Shown: one piece after another, positions 1 through 5,145 of the stretch
Numbering within the stretch: the first letter of the stretch is position 1
Layout: the number at the start of each line of letters is the position of its first letter
Assembly: GCA_902476765.1 (NCBI GenBank)
Contig: CABSEJ010000205.1
Coordinates: 1 to 5,145, forward strand
From: an uncultured Blautia sp.
Lineage (GTDB): Bacteria > Bacillota > Clostridia > Lachnospirales > Lachnospiraceae
DNA: 5,145 nt
Reading direction: 5' to 3'
Notes under the pieces: model-generated
What the model saw: the letters and a program-made list of their open reading frames with translations, nothing else
Told to the model about the DNA's origin: nothing
Databases searched by the model: none
Translations under genes and position numbers: made by a program

Positions 1-19
1 TTTTGACCCCTTTGATACC

Positions 20-51
20 GGATTGCTCCGCACGGTGTGCTCCCACAATCC
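20..51. repeat. Imperfect hairpin downstream of the glycosyltransferase
   Basis: GGATTG (20-25) pairs with CAATCC (46-51), and inside GCAC (30-33) pairs with GTGC (37-40) around a three-base loop. The two stems are separated by an unpaired, on the minus strand purine-rich, internal loop. No U-run follows on either strand, so it is not a standard intrinsic terminator, though it could help end or stabilise the left-block transcript. The window ends 19 bases further, so the full element may not be visible. Confidence 0.5.
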
Positions 52-65
52 TCTCTTAATTCTTG

Positions 66-103
66 TGTCAAGTAAATCCGTAAATATCAATTAAATCCGT
101 AAA
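66..103 (-). repeat. Two tandem 19-base units across the glycosyltransferase stop
   Basis: On the minus strand, TTTACGGATTTAATTGATA (85-103) is followed head to tail by TTTACGGATTTACTTGACA (66-84), with 17 of 19 bases identical. The first unit encodes the last residues (Tyr-Gly-Phe-Asn) and the TGA stop; the second lies just beyond. Neither flank continues the pattern, so there are two copies. A local duplication or a paired protein-binding site are both possible. Confidence 0.85.
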
Positions 104-1103
104 ATTTTTGTACCAATTTATAGATAGCCACAGAAATATTTCTGCCGCTTCCCCCCGGAAGGTTTACTCCTCTTCCCAGGATACCCATGTGCAGCTTCCG
201 GTATATGCGGATATCTGCATTTTTCAGGTACTTCCACAATTCTTTTTTCTTTTCCAGGTTTTCCTCTGTGCCGGAACGAATCAGCATAATGGAAGATACA
301 GCCATAATAATCTCCAGATAACGCAGCATGTACCGCTTAATGTTTTTTTCTATGTCCTTTCTTCCTGCAATTGCGTCAATCATCAGTTTATTTACCCGGA
401 GCTGCTGGTCAATTCTCCGTATCATAACCTCTTCATTCACAGACTGGTCTCCCCGGCCGATGAAATAGCGGTAGAAATTAACATCCATGTAATACATGGT
501 CCTTACATGGGGAAGGGGCTGGTATACAAAAAGATTGTCCACATAAAAGGTATGCTTGGGAAGCTCCAGATTACAGTTCCGCAGAAGTCCGGTGCGGTAA
601 ATCACCGAGTGCATAAGGATATACTTGCCTACCGGCATTCTCCCCATTTCCTTCCATGTGAAAATTTTATCCTGGGGCATATACTTATGATAGCGCATGA
701 CTTTTTTCCGCTTTGCCCCTTGCTTCTCATAGACAAAATTGCTAATCATCATATCCAGGGTCTCAGGTCCTCCCGTAAGCTCCATCAGCTTATCCAAAAT
801 AGCATGATAGGCCTCCTCATTCACCCAGTCGTCACTGTCCACCACCTTGAAATACAAACCTGTAGCATTGCGGATTCCTGCGTTCACAGCTTCCCCATGG
901 CCCCCGTTTTCCTGATGTATGGCTTTTACAATAGTGGGATACTTTGCAGCATATTCGTCTGCAATCTTTCCGGTGTCATCCTTGGAGCCGTCATCTACAA
1001 TCAGGATTTCCACCAGCTCTCCTCCTGCTAAAAGAGAATCCACACAGTTCCTCATGTACTCCTGTGAATTATAACAGGGAACTGCAACCGATAATAGCTT
1101 CAT
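87..1103 (-). CDS. Family 2 glycosyltransferase (GT-A fold), complete
   Basis: A 338-residue cytoplasmic or membrane-peripheral glycosyltransferase that would transfer a sugar from a nucleotide-sugar donor to a surface glycan or lipid acceptor; the actual substrate cannot be read from the sequence. Seen: the GT2 N-terminus with PCYNSQEYM (residues 9-17), VDDGSKDDT (36-44), ENGGHGEAVNAG (65-76) and the metal-binding DxD-type motif VVDSDDW (87-93). The second half, with HTFYVDN at 184-190 and YRYFIGRGDQSVNE at 211-224, matches a GT2 subfamily that I recall as common in Lachnospiraceae. There is no signal peptide and no convincing membrane helix; residues 262-276 are hydrophobic but short. The ATG directly abuts the mutY TAG (TAGATG). 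Its ribosome binding site, GGAGGAGGA, lies inside the last mutY codons, so translation is very likely coupled. The stop is TGA within a tandem repeat. The family is clear; the role with mutY and sfsA is unknown. Confidence 0.93.
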   Translation of the reverse strand: MKLLSVAVPCYNSQEYMRNCVDSLLAGGELVEILIVDDGSKDDTGKIADEYAAKYPTIVKAIHQENGGHGEAVNAGIRNATGLYFKVVDSDDWVNEEAYHAILDKLMELTGGPETLDMMISNFVYEKQGAKRKKVMRYHKYMPQDKIFTWKEMGRMPVGKYILMHSVIYRTGLLRNCNLELPKHTFYVDNLFVYQPLPHVRTMYYMDVNFYRYFIGRGDQSVNEEVMIRRIDQQLRVNKLMIDAIAGRKDIEKNIKRYMLRYLEIIMAVSSIMLIRSGTEENLEKKKELWKYLKNADIRIYRKLHMGILGRGVNLPGGSGRNISVAIYKLVQKFYGFN

Positions 1104-2156
1104 CTAAAAGTCCTCCTCCATATACTTTCTATATGCTGAAAAAGCGGACGGAATAGGATACCTTCCCCTGGATTCCTTCTTGTCCACAAATATCAGTTCT
1201 CCAATCTTTTTCTCCTCTGTAGAGGCTACCTTAATAAAATACCCTTTCATTCTCCACTCCACATGGGAAAATATATGCTTAGCCTCTCCGGCTGCCGCTA
1301 TGTGAAGGGGTAAAAGCCCAAGGCTTTCCACATAATCCAGAATCTCTTCTCTGGAAAGATAGCCCTCCTGGTTGGGCAGCTCATAAAGCCCGGCCAAAAG
1401 ACCTTTGGGCGGACGTTTATGAATGGCAAATTCCTGGTTGTTCTGGATAATCAGCACCGTCCGCTCCTCCACTTTTCTGGGTTTTTTCTCTGCTTTTTTC
1501 GGATAATCCAGCATGGTTCCATGAGCCCGGGCCTGGCAGAATTTCCTTACCGGACATTCCCCGCACCTGGGCATCCCCTTTGGCAGACAAACCGTGGCTC
1601 CCAGCTCCATAAGGCTCTGGTTAAATTCCCCGGGGAAATCCGTTGGCATGATTTCCTTCAGCATGCCTTCCACCCGTTTCTTGGTCTTCTGTTTTAAAAT
1701 ATCCTCTCCGTCCTCGGTAAGCCTGGCCATAACCCGCAGCACATTGCCATCCACCGCCGGAAAAGGCAGTTTATAGGCAATGGAAGCAATAGCCCCTGCA
1801 GTGTAGCTTCCGATACCGGGAAGAGACAAAATTTTCTGGTAATCCGGGGGAATTTCCCCCTGGTATTTTTCTTCTATTTCAATGGCAGCCTTCTGCATAT
1901 TTTTCACCCGGTTATAATAGCCAAGGCCCTCCCACAGCTTCAAAAGCTCCTCCTGGGGACATAGGGCCAAATCCCGGATTGCAGGCAGCCTGTGGAGGAA
2001 TCTGGCATAATAGCCCTTCACTGCCTCTACCCTGGTCTGCTGCAGCATAATCTCGGAAATCCACACATGATAGGGTGTAGGCTCCTGTCTCCAGGGCAGC
2101 TCTCTTTTGTTCTGGCCGTACCAGGACAGCAGAGGCTCTACTATCTTCTCTAACAT
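1104..2156 (-). CDS. mutY: A/G-specific adenine DNA glycosylase MutY
   Basis: Removes adenine mispaired with 8-oxoguanine, the last guard against G:C to T:A transversions in base excision repair. The 350 residues are a normal length. Seen: the N-terminal motif RELPWR (18-23); SEIMLQQT (34-41) with catalytic Glu35; helix-hairpin-helix LPGIGSYTAGAI (112-123) with Tyr118; and VDGNV (135-139) with catalytic Asp136. These sit at a constant offset of 8 from the Geobacillus stearothermophilus residues Glu43, Tyr126 and Asp144. The [4Fe-4S] cysteines are C190, C198, C201 and C207. The C-terminal MutT-like domain (about 229-348) keeps the 8-oxoG-reading Phe-Ser-His triad at 296-298 and has no functional Nudix box, as expected. 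Oddity: the first cysteine gap has 7 residues, against 6 in the E. coli and Geobacillus enzymes. The start is well supported by AGGAG five bases upstream. The gene overlaps the sfsA end by 7 bases and abuts the glycosyltransferase. Confidence 0.97.
   Translation of the reverse strand: MLEKIVEPLLSWYGQNKRELPWRQEPTPYHVWISEIMLQQTRVEAVKGYYARFLHRLPAIRDLALCPQEELLKLWEGLGYYNRVKNMQKAAIEIEEKYQGEIPPDYQKILSLPGIGSYTAGAIASIAYKLPFPAVDGNVLRVMARLTEDGEDILKQKTKKRVEGMLKEIMPTDFPGEFNQSLMELGATVCLPKGMPRCGECPVRKFCQARAHGTMLDYPKKAEKKPRKVEERTVLIIQNNQEFAIHKRPPKGLLAGLYELPNQEGYLSREEILDYVESLGLLPLHIAAAGEAKHIFSHVEWRMKGYFIKVASTEEKKIGELIFVDKKESRGRYPIPSAFSAYRKYMEEDF
1111..1119 (-). promoter_or_regulatory. Ribosome binding site of the glycosyltransferase, inside mutY
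   Basis: The minus strand reads GGAGGAGGA, then seven bases including the mutY TAG, then ATG. The site is also the mutY codons for its last Glu-Glu-Asp. A strong site with zero gap between stop and start implies that ribosomes finishing mutY can restart directly on the glycosyltransferase. Confidence 0.8.
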
Positions 2157-2857
2157 ATTGTCTCCTGTATTTCTTCATTTAGTAAAACCCTAACAGGTTT
2201 TGACAAATTTATCAAGTCTTTTCTCACCATACAATCATAGGCCAATATCTTCACGCCTGCCTGCTCTGCTTCCCTTAAAGCCTGACCGAATTCCGGATGG
2301 GTTGCGTCGTTAGGCCGGAAATATTTTACATTCTCCATTTGTATGACAAACATAATATATGCCTCATAACCATCCTCTATACACCGGCAAAGTTCTTTTA
2401 TATGTTTCACTCCCCGTTCCGTAGGGGCATCGGGAAAACGGACCACACCATTCTCCTCTAAGGTCACGCCCTTTACCTCCATGAAAATTTTCCGCTCACC
2501 CTGTTGGATATACAAATCAAATCTGGAATTTCCATAAGTAACCTCCCGCTTCACCAGGGCTCCTTCTCCAAAAAGCTCTCCTTTTTCCATCCATTCGTAC
2601 ACAGCCTGGTTGGGTACCTGGGAATCCATGTTGATAAGGCGCTCTCCCTTCTGTACGGCAATTAAATCATATTTTGTTTTCCTGTTGGGATTGCTGCTTT
2701 TCTCTAAAAACACAACAGCGCCGGGAACCAATAATTCCCGGCACCTTCCCGTATTTTTCACATGACAAATCTCTTCTTTTCCCTTTATCTCCACATGAGC
2801 GATAAAACGGTTGGGTCTTCGCAAAAAAACCCCCTGCTCCACTTGCGCATATTTCAT
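2150..2857 (-). CDS. sfsA: SfsA family DNA/RNA nuclease (sugar fermentation stimulation protein)
   Basis: 235 residues, about the length of E. coli SfsA (234). The family was named for increased maltose metabolism on overexpression in E. coli; it carries an N-terminal OB-like domain and a PD-(D/E)XK-type nuclease domain, and current annotation calls it a DNA/RNA nuclease. Its physiological role is poorly settled. Seen: RRPNRFIAHVEI near the N-terminus (13-24), the signature HVKNTGRCRELL (32-43), SRFDLYI (111-117) with Asp114, MEVKGVTL (126-133) with the nuclease Glu127 and Lys129, and FPDAPTERGVKH (141-152). All expected catalytic positions are present. The ATG is the only in-frame start near the family N-terminus. 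It is preceded by AGGAG at a rather long 13-base spacing. It is the first gene of the left block, after 152 noncoding bases with a candidate promoter. The TAG stop lies inside the start region of mutY. Confidence 0.96.
   Translation of the reverse strand: MKYAQVEQGVFLRRPNRFIAHVEIKGKEEICHVKNTGRCRELLVPGAVVFLEKSSNPNRKTKYDLIAVQKGERLINMDSQVPNQAVYEWMEKGELFGEGALVKREVTYGNSRFDLYIQQGERKIFMEVKGVTLEENGVVRFPDAPTERGVKHIKELCRCIEDGYEAYIMFVIQMENVKYFRPNDATHPEFGQALREAEQAGVKILAYDCMVRKDLINLSKPVRVLLNEEIQETIC
2162..2166 (-). promoter_or_regulatory. Ribosome binding site of mutY, inside the sfsA end
   Basis: AGGAG lies five bases before the mutY ATG and within the last sfsA codons. It fixes the mutY start and gives the 7-base overlap with sfsA, a sign of coupled translation. 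Confidence 0.8.
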
Positions 2858-2870
2858 ATCCTGACTCTTT

Positions 2871-2875
2871 CTCCT
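2871..2875 (-). promoter_or_regulatory. Ribosome binding site of sfsA, distant
   Basis: AGGAG lies 13 bases before the sfsA ATG, longer than the usual 5 to 9. No in-frame start lies closer to it and the family N-terminus fits the ATG, so the spacing seems real and may mean weaker initiation than for the two genes downstream. Confidence 0.5.
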
Positions 2876-2896
2876 GTTGTTTATGCCTTTTCACTT

Positions 2897-2924
2897 ATTC
2901 TATACGATTACCCTCAGTATGCAA
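2897..2924 (-). promoter_or_regulatory. Candidate sigma-A promoter for sfsA-mutY-glycosyltransferase
   Basis: The minus strand shows TTGCAT (2919-2924, four of six -35 bases) and TAGAAT (2897-2902, five of six -10 bases) with a 16-base spacer, which would start transcription near 2890 with a leader of about 30 bases. The -35 lies in one arm of the palindrome at 2909-2955, so a protein bound there or a cruciform could affect it. This is found by eye in AT-rich DNA, so a chance match is possible. Confidence 0.4.
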
Positions 2925-2955
2925 AAGGCCAAACGCCCCTTGTATGCTGAGGGTA
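2909..2955. repeat. 47-base imperfect palindrome between the two gene blocks
   Basis: The outer arms TACCCTCAG (2909-2917) and CTGAGGGTA (2947-2955) are perfect complements. Pairing continues inward: as plus-strand RNA, 16 consecutive pairs form including two G-U pairs, then two A-C mismatches, then three pairs around a CAAAC loop. As minus-strand RNA, two C-A mismatches break the lower stem. On the plus side the stem is followed by CTTGTTTTATTTTAC, a U-rich tail typical of an intrinsic terminator; on the minus side it is followed by ATCGTATAG, with no U-run. So it looks like a plus-strand terminator, although no plus-strand gene is visible. Alternatives are an operator for the sfsA promoter or a small mobile palindromic repeat (both ends are TA). 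Confidence 0.8.
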
Positions 2956-2970
2956 CTTGTTTTATTTTAC
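2947..2970 (+). terminator. Possible plus-strand intrinsic terminator (right arm and U-rich tail)
   Basis: The right arm of the palindrome plus the following U-rich tract has the layout of a Rho-independent terminator for plus-strand transcripts, that is antisense to all genes here. No plus-strand gene ends nearby. It might stop antisense RNA from running into the HAD gene. The tract is interrupted (CTTGTTTTATTTT), so strength is uncertain. Confidence 0.35.
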
Positions 2971-3009
2971 AACTGTTGCATAAAATCACGCTATTGGGCT
3001 TCGCTGCTT

Positions 3010-3840
3010 TTAATCCACATCCTCCTCTGCAAGGCCCTGGTAAATCTCCTTTACGCTCTGGAAAATATAATCCGGCTTTACTTCGCCCTCCCGTATATCT
3101 TCCATGGTAGCTTCCCCGGAAAGCACACAGATAGTATCCACCTTTGCGTTGACTCCTGTTTTAATATCCGTGTAAAGCCGGTCTCCCACGATTACAGCCT
3201 CCTCAGGCCTTCTGTTCTGCTTTTTCAATACACAGTTTACCATGATGGGCTCTGGTTTGCCAATGAAAAAAGGTTCCTTCCCCGTGGCGTTTTTCAGCAT
3301 AATGCTCATGGAGCCGCAGTCCGGGATATAGCCGAAGCTTACAGGGCAGACCAAATCCGGATTGGTAGCCAGGTAGGCAACGTCTCTGCCCAGCATGATA
3401 CAGGTATTTCTGATTTTTTCCGAAGTATTCTCCGTGTCAAAACCAATGAGGACAACGGTAGCCCTGTCGTCGGGCTCTGTCACCACCTCTATGCCCTCTC
3501 CCCTAAGCTCCTCTACCAGAGAGCGGGTTCCCATACAATAAACCACCTGTCCCGGATAATTTTCCTGGAGATACATGGCCGTAGCCTGGCTGGAGGTATA
3601 GAAATTCTCAACATCCGCCTGAATTCCCATGTCTCTTACTTTTTTCACATAATCCTCTACGGATTTTGAAGAATTATTGGTGATGAAAATATATTCTCCG
3701 CCCCGCCTTTTGATTTCTTCTAAAAATTCCAGGGTTCCGTCAAAAATCTGGTTTTCATTATAAATGGTTCCGTCCATATCCAGTAAATATAGGCGCTTTT
3801 TCTTCAAAGGCTCACTGTTTTTTCCTGTAATATCTATCAT
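3010..3840 (-). CDS. HAD-IIA (NagD-like) sugar-phosphate phosphatase
   Basis: A 276-residue cytoplasmic, Mg-dependent phosphatase of the haloacid dehalogenase superfamily, subfamily IIA, which includes NagD, AraL, p-nitrophenyl phosphatases and the mammalian phosphoglycolate/glycerol-3-phosphate phosphatase. Seen: motif I DMDGT with nucleophile Asp21 and acid/base Asp23, motif II TNNSS from Thr54, motif III GKPEP with Lys195, and motif IV VGDRLYTDI with Asp220 and Asp225. The C2-type cap between motifs II and III carries ATNPD (158-162) and the specificity stretch IPDCGSMSIML (172-182). The start has AGGAG five bases upstream, and the family N-terminus begins soon after. It lies 58 bases after the DUF1667 gene with no visible terminator, so co-transcription with the oxidoreductase block is likely. 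The substrate is not known; the context makes glycerol-3-phosphate or a related three-carbon phosphate worth considering (inference). Confidence 0.93.
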   Translation of the reverse strand: MIDITGKNSEPLKKKRLYLLDMDGTIYNENQIFDGTLEFLEEIKRRGGEYIFITNNSSKSVEDYVKKVRDMGIQADVENFYTSSQATAMYLQENYPGQVVYCMGTRSLVEELRGEGIEVVTEPDDRATVVLIGFDTENTSEKIRNTCIMLGRDVAYLATNPDLVCPVSFGYIPDCGSMSIMLKNATGKEPFFIGKPEPIMVNCVLKKQNRRPEEAVIVGDRLYTDIKTGVNAKVDTICVLSGEATMEDIREGEVKPDYIFQSVKEIYQGLAEEDVD

Positions 3841-3845
3841 GTTCT

Positions 3846-3850
3846 CTCCT
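3846..3850 (-). promoter_or_regulatory. Ribosome binding site of the HAD phosphatase
   Basis: AGGAG five bases before the ATG supports this start. The remaining bases up to the DUF1667 stop show no clear promoter or terminator, which favours one transcript with the genes to the right. Confidence 0.7.
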
Positions 3851-3898
3851 TATTCTGCTGCCCTTTCCTTCTGCCCGGTTATATCCGCCTATACCCAT

Positions 3899-4285
3899 CT
3901 ATACCGGCTTTTGTCCGGTCAGGCTGGCCACATTCCTGGTGGCCACAATATCCACCTGAGTCCCGCAGACATTCTTCAGCAGCACATCTCCTATGTGTAT
4001 GGGGGCCTTCACAACCAGGTCCTTTAGGGCGGCTGCACAGTCCCTCACTTTATTCTTGGGAATATCGGAAGCTGTCTTTACGGAGACAACAGGCAGGCTT
4101 CCTTCCTGTACTCTCACACTGGAAGTCAGGATACGGGTAGGGTTTGTCACTTCCTTTTTCCCGTAGGCCTCTCCTTTTGGACAGGTATTTCCCTCTACCT
4201 TCACTGCTTCCCTGCCTTCCATGGTTACTTTCAGACTGCACCCTAAAGGGCAGCTGATACAGATAAGCTCTCTTGTCTCTGTCAT
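3899..4285 (-). CDS. DUF1667 (COG3862) small four-cysteine protein, probable Fe-S partner of the oxidoreductase
   Basis: 128 residues, the normal size for this uncharacterised family. Seen: an N-terminal cysteine cluster ICISCPLGC (Cys9, Cys12, Cys16) and NTCPKG (Cys35), that is C-x2-C-x3-C-x18-C followed by x-Lys-Gly. [12 protein letters not shown] follows at 48-59, then a mostly beta/alpha tail with further cysteines at 83 and 107. The spacing and the final C-x-K-G resemble the N-terminal [4Fe-4S] domain of molybdopterin oxidoreductases, so an iron-sulfur electron carrier is inferred; zinc binding is the main alternative. There is no signal peptide or membrane segment. The ATG overlaps the oxidoreductase TGA by four bases (ATGA) and has GGAGG seven bases upstream, so the two proteins are translationally coupled and probably work together. 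In clostridia this pair normally follows glycerol-3-phosphate dehydrogenase. Family assignment is firm, function is not. Confidence 0.9.
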   Translation of the reverse strand: MTETRELICISCPLGCSLKVTMEGREAVKVEGNTCPKGEAYGKKEVTNPTRILTSSVRVQEGSLPVVSVKTASDIPKNKVRDCAAALKDLVVKAPIHIGDVLLKNVCGTQVDIVATRNVASLTGQKPV

Positions 4286-5145
4286 GATGCTTCCTCCACC
4301 TTCACCGTTATTTTATCCAATCCCTCTATGGCTGTCAAATCCGATTTTTTCAGTACAATCTGTTCCATCTCTCCGGGAGTCAGTTTTCTCTTCTTTTTCC
4401 TGAGAATCCTGGTGCCCCGGGCGTAAACACTGACATAAGCATCCCGGAAAACTTTCCCTACCCGGAATCTCAGAGTAAGGGAATCTTCCATATGGTCCGA
4501 CCGGATAATCTGAGGCACCGTATACCGTACCCCTTCCACAGCCTCAACGGTAATCTTCTGTTCCACATTTTTTTCTGATTCTTCTGCTTTCCTTGCTGGC
4601 TGGGTATTCTCCTGGCCCTGTTCCCCGGCCCAGGCTTTGATATATTCCGCCGCATGTCTTCCTGCCCTGGCAGCCTCCTCTGAAACATAGTCCACCAAAT
4701 CATGGACATGGAGTACATTTCCGCAGGCGAATACACCTTCCACCGTAGTCTCCAGGCTTTCATTTACTACAGGCCCTGAGGTAACGCCGGAAAGCTCTGC
4801 TCCCAGCTTTCCGCTTAGCTCGTTCTCCGGAATCAGGCCGCAGGACAGCAGAAGGGTATCGCAGGAATAAAACTCCTGGGTTCCCGGTATGGGCTTTCTG
4901 TTTTCGTCCACCTGAGCCAGGGTAATTCCTGTCACTCTTTCTTTTCCCTGTATATCCACCACGGTATGGCTAAGCTTCAGAGGAATGTCAAAATCCTCCA
5001 GACACTGTACGATATTTCTTTGCAGACCTCCGGAATAAGGCAGCAGCTCTGCCACCACCTTTACCTTGGCTCCCTCCAATGTCATTCTTCTGGCCATTAT
5101 CAGTCCGATGTCCCCGGAGCCTAATATCACCACTTCCCGGCCAGG
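4282..5145 (-). CDS. NAD(P)/FAD-dependent oxidoreductase, glycerol-operon type, N-terminus outside window
   Basis: Partial: the reading frame is open to the right edge, and 287 C-terminal residues are visible. An in-frame GTG at 5133 is internal, since coding continues upstream as PGREV. Seen (fragment numbering): the NAD(P)-binding Rossmann motif GSGDIG (9-14), [10 protein letters not shown] (101-110), the FAD-binding C-terminal motif GVFACGN (137-143), and [17 protein letters not shown] (146-162). A Gln/Glu/Lys-rich linker follows (about 172-196), then a basic beta-rich tail (about 197-287) with YTVPQ and LTPGEME, which I recall from clostridial homologues. The redox centre would lie in the missing N-terminal part. 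Such flavoproteins usually sit between glycerol-3-phosphate dehydrogenase and DUF1667 in clostridial glycerol operons and are thought to pass electrons from the dehydrogenase to NAD(P) or another carrier; that role is inferred. Alternative: a general pyridine nucleotide-disulfide oxidoreductase. Confidence 0.92.
   Translation of the reverse strand, partial: PGREVVILGSGDIGLIMARRMTLEGAKVKVVAELLPYSGGLQRNIVQCLEDFDIPLKLSHTVVDIQGKERVTGITLAQVDENRKPIPGTQEFYSCDTLLLSCGLIPENELSGKLGAELSGVTSGPVVNESLETTVEGVFACGNVLHVHDLVDYVSEEAARAGRHAAEYIKAWAGEQGQENTQPARKAEESEKNVEQKITVEAVEGVRYTVPQIIRSDHMEDSLTLRFRVGKVFRDAYVSVYARGTRILRKKKRKLTPGEMEQIVLKKSDLTAIEGLDKITVKVEEAS
4293..4297 (-). promoter_or_regulatory. Ribosome binding site of the DUF1667 gene, inside the oxidoreductase
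   Basis: GGAGG lies seven bases before the ATG, within the last oxidoreductase codons. Together with the ATGA overlap it supports coupled, near-equal synthesis of the two proteins. Confidence 0.75.

Larger units (their letters stand above)
2858..3009. other. Noncoding junction between phosphatase and sfsA
   Basis: 152 bases without a supportable gene. From right to left it holds a weak AT-rich inverted repeat (2964-2986, ATTTTA arms with a bulge), the 47-base palindrome, the candidate sfsA promoter and the distant sfsA ribosome binding site. I find no clear minus-strand terminator for the phosphatase transcript, so read-through into sfsA is possible. Confidence 0.7.

Noticed and set aside
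20..51. Hairpin as a Rho-independent terminator of the left block
   Set aside because: The stems are interrupted by an internal loop and no T-run follows on the minus strand, so it is recorded only as an imperfect repeat.
66..71. TTGACA on the minus strand as a promoter -35
   Set aside because: No -10-like hexamer occurs 16 to 18 bases downstream; the match arises within the second tandem unit.
108..1031. Long plus-strand open frame (307 codons) opposite the glycosyltransferase
   Set aside because: It mirrors a strongly supported GT2 gene; the translation is rich in His, Ser, Ile and Pro without recognisable motifs and there is no suitable ribosome binding site.
1912..2178. Minus-strand alternative frame across the sfsA-mutY junction
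   Set aside because: It overlaps the conserved N-terminus of MutY in another frame and shows no motif.
2964..2986. AT-rich inverted repeat after the phosphatase as its terminator
   Set aside because: The stem is short, AT-only in its outer part and bulged, and no U-run follows on the minus strand.
2944..3669. Plus-strand open frame (241 codons) starting inside the palindrome and opposite the HAD gene
   Set aside because: The HAD gene has all four motifs in the other strand; this frame has no family features and no ribosome binding site. The putative plus-strand terminator lies at its very start, not its end.
5131..5133. GTG as start codon of the oxidoreductase
   Set aside because: The frame is open further to the window edge and the GTG lies just before the internal NAD(P)-binding motif, so the gene is cut by the edge.

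Overview
All confident genes lie on the minus strand, so the order of transcription is from right to left. The protein sequences look like those of a gut-type Lachnospiraceae (Blautia/Dorea/Ruminococcus-like Firmicute). The reasons are the split glycerol-3-phosphate-type oxidoreductase plus DUF1667 pair, the clostridial wording of MutY and SfsA, strong AGGAG-type ribosome binding sites and tight gene packing. The genus is a judgement from memory of family sequences, not the result of a search.

Right block (5145 to 3010). It starts with the C-terminal two thirds of an NAD(P)/FAD-dependent oxidoreductase, whose N-terminus lies beyond the right edge. This overlaps by an ATGA a small four-cysteine protein of the DUF1667 family (COG3862). 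After 58 bases follows a HAD-IIA (NagD-like) sugar-phosphate phosphatase. In clostridia the first two usually follow a glycerol-3-phosphate dehydrogenase and often a glycerol kinase, so the block is probably the tail of an anaerobic glycerol/glycerol-3-phosphate oxidation operon, with the phosphatase as a possible metabolite-control gene.

Junction (3009 to 2858, 152 bases). No gene is visible. It holds a 47-base imperfect palindrome whose U-rich tail lies on the plus strand, where there is no gene, and a plausible minus-strand promoter for the next block whose -35 lies inside the palindrome.

Left block (2857 to 87). sfsA (nuclease-type protein), mutY (adenine glycosylase acting at 8-oxoG:A mispairs) and a family 2 glycosyltransferase form a very tight unit. 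sfsA and mutY overlap by 7 bases, and the mutY stop codon directly abuts the glycosyltransferase ATG. MutY has all catalytic and 8-oxoG-recognition residues but one extra residue in its iron-sulfur loop.

Left end (1 to 86). It is noncoding. A 19-base unit is tandemly duplicated across the glycosyltransferase stop codon, and an imperfect hairpin follows, without a clear terminator U-run.

Most of the window is ordinary housekeeping and metabolism. The best candidates for something under-described are the DUF1667 protein, which resembles the iron-sulfur motif of molybdopterin oxidoreductases and is tied to a flavoprotein, and the oddly oriented palindrome at the junction. I see no phage, insertion sequence, CRISPR array, tRNA or rRNA.
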